From Streptomyces roseofulvus (GTDB lineage Bacteria > Actinomycetota > Actinomycetes > Streptomycetales > Streptomycetaceae): DNA of 64,000 nt. Each line of letters opens with the position of its first letter. Position 1 is the stretch's first letter. The notes below the pieces were generated by a model that worked only from the letters and a program-made list of their open reading frames with translations, ran no database searches and had not been told where the DNA came from. The stretch lies in assembly GCF_039534915.1 (NCBI RefSeq), contig NZ_BAAAWE010000001.1:5766001-5830000 (forward strand). Reading direction: 5' to 3'. Position numbers and translations under genes: made by a program. Below, one piece after another: positions 49,702 to 56,729 of this stretch.

Positions 49702-50627
49702 CCACCACCCTCACCAAGGAGGCGCCGGGGCCGGTCGACGAACCGGTTCTGCGCAAGCCCCCCACCCGCAAGCGGCTCGTCCCGTACTGGCTGCTGCTCC
49801 CCGGCATCCTCTGGCTGCTGGTCTTCTTCGCCCTGCCGCTCGTCTACCAGGCGTCCACCTCGGTGCAGACCGGCTCCCTGGAGCAGGGCTTCCAGGTCAC
49901 CTGGCACTTCCAGACCTACCTGGACGCCTTCACCGAGTACTGGCCGCAGCTGCTGCGCTCGCTGCTGTACGCCGGCACCGCGACCCTGCTCTGCCTGCTG
50001 CTCGGCTACCCGCTCGCGTACCTCATCGCCTTCAAGGCCGGCCGCTGGCGCAACCTGCTGCTCGTCCTCGTCATCGCGCCCTTCTTCACCAGCTTCCTCA
50101 TCCGGACGCTGGCCTGGAAGACGATCCTCGCCGACGACAGCCTCGTCGTGGACGCGCTCAACGCGCTGCACGTCCTCGACGTCACCAGCTGGCTCGGCTG
50201 GACCGACGGCGAGCGGGTGCTCGCCACCCCGATGGCGGTCGTCTGCGGCCTCACGTACAACTTCCTGCCGTTCATGATCCTGCCCCTCTACACCTCCCTG
50301 GAGCGGATCGACGGCCGGCTGCACGAGGCCGCCCAGGACCTCTACGCCACCCCGGCGACCACCTTCCGCAAGGTGACCTTCCCGCTGTCGATGCCCGGCG
50401 TCGTCTCCGGCACCCTGCTCACCTTCATCCCGGCGAGCGGCGACTACGTCAACGCCGAACTGCTCGGCTCCACCGACACCAAGATGATCGGCAACGTCAT
50501 CCAGTCGCAGTTCCTCCGCGTCCTCGACTACCCGACGGCCGCCGCCCTGTCCTTCATCCTCATGGCGATCGTGCTGTTCATGGTCACCGTCTACATCCGC
50601 AAGGCGGGAACGGAGGACCTCGTCTGA
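49698..50627 (+). CDS. potB: Spermidine/putrescine ABC transporter permease PotB
   Basis: The 309-aa protein has six membrane segments, starting at about residue 31 (LLLPGILWLLVFFALPLVY). Its EAA coupling loop, HEAAQDLYATPATTFRKVTF, lies near 211. The GTG 49698 overlaps potA (GTGA) and has GGTGGAGG upstream. The TGA overlaps the potC ATG. Confidence 0.93.
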   Translation: MTTTLTKEAPGPVDEPVLRKPPTRKRLVPYWLLLPGILWLLVFFALPLVYQASTSVQTGSLEQGFQVTWHFQTYLDAFTEYWPQLLRSLLYAGTATLLCLLLGYPLAYLIAFKAGRWRNLLLVLVIAPFFTSFLIRTLAWKTILADDSLVVDALNALHVLDVTSWLGWTDGERVLATPMAVVCGLTYNFLPFMILPLYTSLERIDGRLHEAAQDLYATPATTFRKVTFPLSMPGVVSGTLLTFIPASGDYVNAELLGSTDTKMIGNVIQSQFLRVLDYPTAAALSFILMAIVLFMVTVYIRKAGTEDLV

Positions 50628-51421
50628 TGACCTGGCTGCGCAAGAACCTCGTCGTCATCGCGGGCCTGCTGACGCTCGCGTACATGATCCTGCCGAACGT
50701 CGTGGTCATGGTGTTCTCGTTCAACAAACCGAACGGGCGCTTCAACTACTCCTGGCAGCAGTTCTCCCTCGACGCCTGGAAGGACCCCTGCGGCGTCGCC
50801 GACATGTGCGAGTCGCTGACGCTCTCGCTCCAGCTCGCCGCCTGGGCCACCGTCGGCGCCGTCGTCCTCGGCACGATGATCGCCTTCGCGCTGGTCCGCT
50901 ACCGCTTCCGGGCGCGCGGCGCGATCAACTCGCTGATCTTCCTGCCGATGGCGATGCCCGAGGTCGTCATGGCCGCCTCGCTGCTCACCCTCTTCCTCAA
51001 CATGGGGATCGAGCTGGGCTTCTGGACGGTCCTCATCGCCCACATCATGTTCTGCCTGTCGTTCGTCGTGACGGCGGTCAAGGCCCGGGTCATGTCCATG
51101 GACCCGCGCCTGGAGGAGGCCGCGCGCGACCTCTACGCCGGGCCCGCGCAGACCTTCCTGCGCGTCACCCTGCCGATCGCCGCGCCCGGCATCGCCGCCG
51201 GCGCGCTGCTCGCCTTCGCGCTCTCCTTCGACGACTTCATCATCACCAACTTCAACGCGGGCTCCACGGTGACCTTCCCCATGTTCGTCTGGGGCTCGGC
51301 ACAGCGCGGAACCCCCGTTCAGATCAACGTCATCGGCACCGCGATGTTCGCGCTTGCGGTACTGATCGTCGTGGCCGGACAGATCATCACGAACCGGCGC
51401 AAGAAAACAGCAACAGCCTGA
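50627..51421 (+). CDS. potC: Spermidine/putrescine ABC transporter permease PotC
   Basis: The 264-aa protein has six membrane segments, starting with LVVIAGLLTLAYMILPNVVV near residue 8, and the EAA loop EEAARDLYAGPAQTFLRVTL near 164. It pairs with PotB to form the channel. ATG 50627 shares a base with the potB stop. A disulphide-capable PCGVADMC stretch near 56 lies outside the first helix. Confidence 0.93.
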   Translation: MTWLRKNLVVIAGLLTLAYMILPNVVVMVFSFNKPNGRFNYSWQQFSLDAWKDPCGVADMCESLTLSLQLAAWATVGAVVLGTMIAFALVRYRFRARGAINSLIFLPMAMPEVVMAASLLTLFLNMGIELGFWTVLIAHIMFCLSFVVTAVKARVMSMDPRLEEAARDLYAGPAQTFLRVTLPIAAPGIAAGALLAFALSFDDFIITNFNAGSTVTFPMFVWGSAQRGTPVQINVIGTAMFALAVLIVVAGQIITNRRKKTATA

Positions 51422-51457
51422 GCGTAGGAAGCCCAGGCACCGAAGGAGTTGGAAACC

Positions 51458-52876
51458 ATGGCCCCAGTCGCCATGCGTCTCGCTGCTAAATCTCTCTCCG
51501 ACGCCCAGCCCGTCCCCTTCTGGCTGGAAGACCCCGGCAAGCCCGGCGCCCTGCCCGCCCTCACCGGCACCGAGAAGTGCGATCTCCTCGTCGTCGGCGG
51601 CGGCTACAGCGGACTGTGGACCGCGCTCCTCGCCAAGGAGCGCGACCCCTCCCAGGACGTCGTGCTCATCGAAGGCCGCGAGGTGGGCTGGGCCGCCTCG
51701 GGCCGCAACGGCGGCTTCTGCGCCGCCTCCCTCACCCACGGCTTCGGCAACGGCCTCTCCCGCTGGCCGGGCGAGCTGCCGAAGCTGGAACGGCTCGGCG
51801 CGGCCAACCTCGACGCCATCGAGGCGGCCGTCGCCCGCTACTCCCTGGACTGCGAGTTCGAGCGCACCGGCGAGATCGACGTGGCCACCGAGGCGTACCA
51901 GGTGGAGGAGCTCCACGCGTGGTACGAGGAGGCCGAGCGGCTCGGCCTCGCCGACGGCCTCACCCTCCTCGACCAGGACGCCGTCCGCGCCGAGGTGAAC
52001 TCCCCGACCTTCCGGGGCGGCCTGTGGGACCGGGACGGCGTCGCCATGCTCCACCCGGCGAAGCTCGCCTGGGGCCTCAAGCGGGCCTGCCTCGACCTCG
52101 GCGTGCGGATCTTCGAGAACACCCCGGGCCTCGACCTGGTGTCGGCCGGCGCCGGCATGGCCGTGCGCACCCCGTACGGCCGGGTCGCCGCCCGCCGGGT
52201 CGCCCTCGGCACCAACGTCTTCCCGTCGCTGGTCAAGCGGCTGCGCCCGTACACCGTCCCGGTCTACGACTACGCGCTGGTCACCGAACCGCTGTCCGAG
52301 GAGCAGCTCGCCTCCGTCGGCTGGAAGAACCGGCAGGGCCTCGGCGACTCCGCCAACCAGTTCCACTACTTCCGGATCACCGCCGACCACCGGATCCTCT
52401 GGGGCGGATACGACGCCATCTACCGCTTCGGCGGCAAGGTGCAGGCGGAGATGGACCACCGCCCGGAGACGTACCTCAAGCTGGCCGAGCACTTCTTCAC
52501 CTGCTTCCCGCAGCTGGAGGGGGTCCGCTTCAGCCACGCCTGGGGCGGCGCGATCGACACCTGCTCGCGCTTCTCGGCCTTCTTCGGCACCGCCCACCAG
52601 GGCAAGGTGGCGTACGCGCAGGGCTACACCGGGCTCGGCGTCGGCGCCACCCGCTTCGGCGCCGACGTGATGCTCGACCTGCTCTCCGGCGAGCGCACCG
52701 AGCGCACCGAGCTGGCGATGGTCCGCTCCAAGCCGCTGCCCTTCCCGCCGGAGCCGATCGCCTGGGCAGGCATCGGGATCACCAAGTGGTCGCTGGCCCG
52801 CGCCGACGCCAACGGCGGGCGGCGGAACCTGTGGCTCAGGACGATGGACAAGCTGGGCCTCGGCTTCGACAGCTGA
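51458..52876 (+). CDS. FAD-dependent oxidoreductase, PuuB-like (gamma-glutamylpolyamine oxidase candidate)
   Basis: The 472-aa protein has an N-terminal dinucleotide motif, LLVVGGGYSGLWTALLA near residues 44-60, and the D-amino-acid-oxidase fold (REVGWAASGRNGGFC near 73, SHAWGGAIDTCSRF near 362, YAQGYTGLGVGATRFGA near 387). It ends the dehydrogenase-potDABC operon. In the gamma-glutamyl-putrescine pathway described in S. coelicolor (with GlnA3 as ligase), an oxidase of this kind precedes the aldehyde dehydrogenase. ATG 51458 has AAGGAG upstream. The exact substrate is inferred from context. Confidence 0.85.
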   Translation: MAPVAMRLAAKSLSDAQPVPFWLEDPGKPGALPALTGTEKCDLLVVGGGYSGLWTALLAKERDPSQDVVLIEGREVGWAASGRNGGFCAASLTHGFGNGLSRWPGELPKLERLGAANLDAIEAAVARYSLDCEFERTGEIDVATEAYQVEELHAWYEEAERLGLADGLTLLDQDAVRAEVNSPTFRGGLWDRDGVAMLHPAKLAWGLKRACLDLGVRIFENTPGLDLVSAGAGMAVRTPYGRVAARRVALGTNVFPSLVKRLRPYTVPVYDYALVTEPLSEEQLASVGWKNRQGLGDSANQFHYFRITADHRILWGGYDAIYRFGGKVQAEMDHRPETYLKLAEHFFTCFPQLEGVRFSHAWGGAIDTCSRFSAFFGTAHQGKVAYAQGYTGLGVGATRFGADVMLDLLSGERTERTELAMVRSKPLPFPPEPIAWAGIGITKWSLARADANGGRRNLWLRTMDKLGLGFDS

Positions 52877-52887
52877 CCCCGCCCCGG

Positions 52888-52903
52888 TGTGATTCAGATC
52901 ACA
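52888..52903. promoter_or_regulatory. Consensus Crp-type operator
   Basis: TGTGATTCAGATCACA has two perfect TGTGA/TCACA arms 6 bp apart, matching the Crp/FNR pattern; Streptomyces Crp recognises GTG-N6-CAC. TAGGGA (52913-52918) downstream could be a -10 box, which would place the site over the -35 region. Confidence 0.7.
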
Positions 52904-52949
52904 ACCGATGGGTAGGGAAACCCGCGTAAGAGCGGGGAACCCTCGCGCT

Positions 52950-52991
52950 CTCTCCGTGTGGACGCGCACCTCCGCGCGTCCCCACGGAGAG
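52950..52991 (+). promoter_or_regulatory. Long leader hairpin touching the ribosome site of the 53003 gene
   Basis: CTCTCCGTG (52950-52958) pairs with CACGGAGAG (52983-52991), and after one mismatch GGACGCG (52960-52966) pairs with CGCGTCC (52975-52981); the loop is 8 nt. The 3' arm runs directly into GAGAGGAG, the ribosome site of the next gene. A smaller hairpin, CCCGC with GCGGG (52921-52936), lies upstream. No known riboswitch class was recognised. Confidence 0.6.
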
Positions 52992-53002
52992 GAGTACGCA
53001 CG

Positions 53003-53485
53003 ATGACAGGTACGGGGGCCTCCGGCGCCAGGGCCGCGGTGGAATGGCTGGCCGCGGTCGCGCCCGATCCCGACGCCTGCCGCTGGGAGTGGGAGCGCAA
53101 CCCGCACGGGGTCGCCCTGCTGCCCGCCGGCCGGCGCTGGGACGTGCTGATCCTGCCGGGCGAGCTCGGCCACCCCACCCTCGACGTCCTGACCCGCCTG
53201 GTCGACCGGCCGGGCCCGGTGCTCGCCGACTTCGGCGACGCCCGCATCGGCTTCTTCGTCCCGCCCGGCACGGCCGCCCGCTGGCTCGGCACCGGGGTCC
53301 GCGGCGCCGGGACCGGCACCTGGATCGTCGTCCCGTACCCGGGGCGGGCGACCGGGGGAGTGCGCTGGCTGGTGATGCCGGACGGGCAGGGCACCCTCAC
53401 CGACGCCTCGCTGCTCGAACTCGCCATGCACGAGGCCGCGGGGGACCTTGCCCGCGCGCAGACGCACGGAGGGGGCGCCTCCTGA
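53003..53485 (+). CDS. Small conserved protein, possibly Prim-Pol N-domain-like, function unknown
   Basis: The 160-aa protein is soluble, with WEWERNPHGVALLPAGRRWD near residues 30-49, ADFGDARIGFFVPPGTAARW near 76 and TGTWIVVPYPGRATGGVRWL near 104. The pattern of a basic/aromatic segment followed by a PPGT stretch recalls the N-terminal domain of bifunctional primase-polymerases seen in many small Streptomyces proteins, but catalytic residues are not evident. Its control region is elaborate: a Crp-type site and a ribosome-site hairpin. The ATG follows GAGAGGAG. It is not clearly linked to either neighbour. Confidence 0.6.
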   Translation: MTGTGASGARAAVEWLAAVAPDPDACRWEWERNPHGVALLPAGRRWDVLILPGELGHPTLDVLTRLVDRPGPVLADFGDARIGFFVPPGTAARWLGTGVRGAGTGTWIVVPYPGRATGGVRWLVMPDGQGTLTDASLLELAMHEAAGDLARAQTHGGGAS

Positions 53486-53516
53486 TACCCCCCTCCTCGA
53501 CTCCGGTCCCGTCCAG

Positions 53517-53546
53517 AGGTCTTGACCACTCGATTGGTCTGGACCA
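53517..53546 (+). promoter_or_regulatory. Tandem DasR-responsive (dre-like) elements before the chitinase gene
   Basis: AGGTCTTGACCA (53517-53528) and TGGTCTGGACCA (53535-53546) are 12-bp near-repeats 18 bp apart. The second is close to the DasR consensus TGGTCTAGACCA. Paired 12-bp repeats near the -35 box are typical of Streptomyces chitinase promoters. N-acetylglucosamine-derived signals would release DasR and permit expression. Confidence 0.8.
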
Positions 53547-53591
53547 TGCTGTGCCGCGCTCCACTCCGATCCCCCACCCCCGGAGGCAGTC

Positions 53592-55397
53592 GTGGACCGC
53601 ACCAGACCTCTCACCCTGCTGCTCGCAGGCGCGCTCGCCGTCGGCGGGCTCGCCGCGCTCACCCCGGCCGCCCAGGCCGCCGACTCCGAACTCGCCCGCA
53701 ACGGCGGCTTCGAGGCCGGCCTGGACGGCTGGAACTGCACGGCCGGCAGCGGCGCCGTCGTGTCCTCGCCCGTGCACAGCGGGACGAAGGCGCTCCAGGC
53801 CACCCCGGCCGGCAGCGACAACGCCAAGTGCTCCCAGACCATCACGGTCAAGCCCAACGCGGCGTACACGCTGAGCGGCTGGGTCCGCGGCAGCTACGTC
53901 TACCTCGGCGTCACCGGCACCGGAACCACCGACACCTCCACCTGGACCCAGTCGGCCCCCGACTGGCAGAAGCTCTCCACCACCTTCACCACCGGCGCGA
54001 ACACCACCTCGGTCACGGTCTACACCCACGGCTGGTACGGCACCCCCGCCTACCAGGCCGACGACCTCTCCCTCTACGGCCCCGGCGGCTACCCGGTCCA
54101 GCTCCCGGCCGCCCCCACCGGCCTCACGGCCGGCTCCCCGACCGCCACCTCCGTGCCGCTGAGCTGGACCGCCGTCCCCGGCGCCACCTCGTACCACGTC
54201 TACCAGGGCACCACCATGATCCAGACGGTCACCGGCACCACGGCGACCGCCACCGGGCTCACGGCCTCCACCCCGTACACCTTCCAGGTCACCGCCGCGA
54301 ACAGCGCCGGCGAGTCCCCGAAGTCGGCCCCGGTGACCGCGACCACGACCTCCGGAGGCGGCGGCAACCCCGGCGGCACCCTCCCCGCCCGCGCCCTCGT
54401 CGGCTACCTCCACGCCAGCTTCGCCAACGGCTCCGGCTACACCCGCATGGCCGACGTGCCGGACTCCTGGGACGTCATCAACCTGGCCTTCGGCGAACCG
54501 ACCTCGGTGACCTCCGGCGACATCCGCTTCAGCCTCTGCCCGGCGACCGAATGCCCCAACGTCGAGTCCCCGGCCGACTTCAAGGCCGCCATCAAGGCCA
54601 AGCAGGCCGCCGGCAAGAAGGTCCTCATCTCCATCGGCGGGCAGAACGGCCAGGTCCAGCTCGCCACCACCGCCGCCCGCGACGCCTTCGTCACCTCGGT
54701 CTCGAAGATCATCGACGAGTACGGCCTCGACGGCCTCGACATCGACTTCGAGGGCCACTCGCTCTCGCTCCAGACCGGCGACACCGACTTCCGCAGCCCC
54801 ACCACCCCGGTCATCGTCCACCTGATCCAGGCGATCAAGACCCTCAAGGCCAAGTACGGCGCGAAGTTCGTCCTCACCATGGCCCCGGAGACCTTCTTCG
54901 TCCAGCTCGGCTACCAGTTCTACGGCTCCGGCCCCTGGGGCGGCCAGGACCCGCGCGCCGGCGCCTACCTCCCGGTCATCCACGCCCTGCGCGACGACCT
55001 CACCCTGCTCCACGTCCAGGACTACAACTCCGGCCCCATCATGGGCCTGGACAACCAGTACCACTCCATGGGCGGCGCGGACTTCCACATCGCCATGACC
55101 GACATGCTGCTCGCCGGCTTCCCGGTCGCCGGCAACACCGCCCGCGTCTTCCCCGGCCTCCGCCCCGACCAGGTCGCCATCGGCCTCCCGGCCTCCACCC
55201 AGGCGGGCAACGGCCACACCACCCCCGCCGAGGTGAACAAGGCCCTCGACTGCCTCACCAGGAAGCAGAACTGCGGCACCTACCAGACCCACGGCACCTG
55301 GTCGTCCCTCCGCGGCCTGATGACCTGGTCCATCAACTGGGACCGCTTCAACCAGTGGGAGTTCAGCCGGAACTTCGACGCGTACGACTGGAGCTGA
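53592..55397 (+). CDS. Secreted chitinase, GH18, with CBM-like and FnIII domains
   Basis: The enzyme cuts beta-1,4 bonds of chitin outside the cell. The 601-aa precursor has a Sec signal (to about Ala30, AAQAAD). A beta-sandwich carbohydrate-binding-like domain follows (NGGFEAGLDGWNC, about 36-165), then an FnIII domain (about 172-255), a Gly/Pro linker, and a GH18 barrel from about 265. The GH18 part has SIGGQNG near 349 and the catalytic DGLDIDFEG near 379 (acid Glu386). The GTG follows GGAGGCA. By synteny it matches the chitinase I recall as ChiB of S. coelicolor. Confidence 0.93.
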   Translation: MDRTRPLTLLLAGALAVGGLAALTPAAQAADSELARNGGFEAGLDGWNCTAGSGAVVSSPVHSGTKALQATPAGSDNAKCSQTITVKPNAAYTLSGWVRGSYVYLGVTGTGTTDTSTWTQSAPDWQKLSTTFTTGANTTSVTVYTHGWYGTPAYQADDLSLYGPGGYPVQLPAAPTGLTAGSPTATSVPLSWTAVPGATSYHVYQGTTMIQTVTGTTATATGLTASTPYTFQVTAANSAGESPKSAPVTATTTSGGGGNPGGTLPARALVGYLHASFANGSGYTRMADVPDSWDVINLAFGEPTSVTSGDIRFSLCPATECPNVESPADFKAAIKAKQAAGKKVLISIGGQNGQVQLATTAARDAFVTSVSKIIDEYGLDGLDIDFEGHSLSLQTGDTDFRSPTTPVIVHLIQAIKTLKAKYGAKFVLTMAPETFFVQLGYQFYGSGPWGGQDPRAGAYLPVIHALRDDLTLLHVQDYNSGPIMGLDNQYHSMGGADFHIAMTDMLLAGFPVAGNTARVFPGLRPDQVAIGLPASTQAGNGHTTPAEVNKALDCLTRKQNCGTYQTHGTWSSLRGLMTWSINWDRFNQWEFSRNFDAYDWS

Positions 55398-55406
55398 CGG
55401 TGCCCT

Positions 55407-55440
55407 CCGCGAGGTGACCGGTCACCCCGCCACCTCGCGG
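55407..55440. terminator. Shared terminator between chitinase and mcrC
   Basis: CCGCGAGGTG (55407-55416) pairs with CACCTCGCGG (55431-55440). An alternative perfect palindrome, GGTGACCGGTCACC (55413-55426), lies within it and covers the mcrC stop codon. It probably terminates from both sides. Confidence 0.7.
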
Positions 55441-56729
55441 AACAGGCGGGCCGGGACCTCCCGGGGACCCGGCCCGCCCAACTCCGCCAGCGCCGCCCGC
55501 AGATCGAGCGGGACGGCCCGCACCCGGGCCGTCACCGCCCCCTCCAGGGTCCGCGCCGCCACGCGGTCACCGCCGCCGCCCGAACCGGCCGGGCCGGGGT
55601 GGACCAGCGCGCAGACCGGCGGCCGCCCGTCCGCCCGCCGCCCGAGCGCGTGGGCGTAGAACGCCGCCTGGTACAGGTCCGCGGGCGAGAGCTTCTTCTC
55701 CGCGTAGAGCTTGTACTTGACGTCCACCGGCAGCCGGTAGGGGAGCCCGGACCGCAGGCCCGACACCAGCACGTCCGGCCGTACGGTCCCGTAGCCGCGG
55801 CGGGTCCGCTCGTCGAACAGCACCGAGGCGTGCGAGGTCTGGCGCTCCACCCGCAGCCCGGAGCCCGCCGCGCCGTCCTCCAGGAGCCGGGTCACGAAGG
55901 CCTCGAAGAGGAGGTTCATGTCGACCAGGAAGGCGCGCGAGACCAGCGGGCCCGCGGTGAAGAGCCCGTCGAGGCCGCCGCCGGTCAGGAGCAGGCCCGC
56001 CCACAGGTGCGCGGCCCGGTAGTGCTCGTTGTGCCGGTGGTACGTCAGCCCGGCGAGCGCGGCCCGTACGTCGCCGAGCGGGGTCGGGGCGTGCTGGGCG
56101 AACAGCCCCGCCGCCCGCCGGGCCCGCGCCCGCACCCCGTCGTCGCGCGCCGTCCGCGCGGCCAGGGCGAGGGCGGCGGCGCAGAGCCGGTTGTCGGCGA
56201 CGTCCGCCTCGTGCTCCTCGAAGCGGCAGGCCAGCAGGTCCAGCCGGCCGTGGTGGTGGAGCAGCTGACGGTCGGGGAGCAGCCGGCCGCGGACCACCCG
56301 CAGGTCGTCCTCGGTCGTCACGTAGTCACGGCGCACCCCGTGCCGCAGCAGCCGCTCGCCGTGCTCGACGACCATGAGGCAGACCAGGTCCCGCAGGTGC
56401 GGCCGTCCGCCGGCCAGGCTCTGCGCGGTCGGCAGCGGGTTCCGCAGCCGGCCCCAGGCGTGGTCGACCATCCGCAGCACGTCGAGCTCCCCGCCCAGGT
56501 GCTTCGGGACCACCCTGATCTCGGCCGCCTCCAGCCGTACCGTGCCCACGTACTGCGCGGCGGCCACCTCCAGCCGGTCCCCGCGGAGCTCCCGCAGCCG
56601 CAGCCGGCCGTCGAAGGCGCCGCCGGCCAGCAGCCGCCGGTCGGCCTCCGTCAGCCGCACCCCGTCGAAGACCCGGGTGGCGTACTCGGTCAGTTCCAGC
56701 GGAACGGGCCCCTCACTCCGCACCGGCAC
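55422..56729 (-). CDS. mcrC: McrC-like nuclease subunit of a McrBC restriction system
   Basis: The 435-aa protein has the McrC layout: an N-terminal VRLEAAEIRVVPKHLGG near residue 63, EEHEADVADNRLCAAALA near 173, and a PD-(D/E)xK nuclease core with TVRPDVLVSG near 313 and PVDVKYKLYAEKKL near 334, LYQAAFYAHAL following. E. coli McrC is about 350 aa, so this one is longer. McrBC systems cut DNA with modified cytosines. GTG 56729 overlaps the mcrB end by 17 nt; GTG 56723 is an alternative. Confidence 0.87.
   Translation of the reverse strand: MPVRSEGPVPLELTEYATRVFDGVRLTEADRRLLAGGAFDGRLRLRELRGDRLEVAAAQYVGTVRLEAAEIRVVPKHLGGELDVLRMVDHAWGRLRNPLPTAQSLAGGRPHLRDLVCLMVVEHGERLLRHGVRRDYVTTEDDLRVVRGRLLPDRQLLHHHGRLDLLACRFEEHEADVADNRLCAAALALAARTARDDGVRARARRAAGLFAQHAPTPLGDVRAALAGLTYHRHNEHYRAAHLWAGLLLTGGGLDGLFTAGPLVSRAFLVDMNLLFEAFVTRLLEDGAAGSGLRVERQTSHASVLFDERTRRGYGTVRPDVLVSGLRSGLPYRLPVDVKYKLYAEKKLSPADLYQAAFYAHALGRRADGRPPVCALVHPGPAGSGGGGDRVAARTLEGAVTARVRAVPLDLRAALAELGGPGPREVPARLFREVAG

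Noticed and set aside
52904..52991. Possible c-di-AMP (ydaO) riboswitch because of GGGGAACCC-like words
   Set aside because: The conserved ydaO core and pseudo-symmetric stems are missing.
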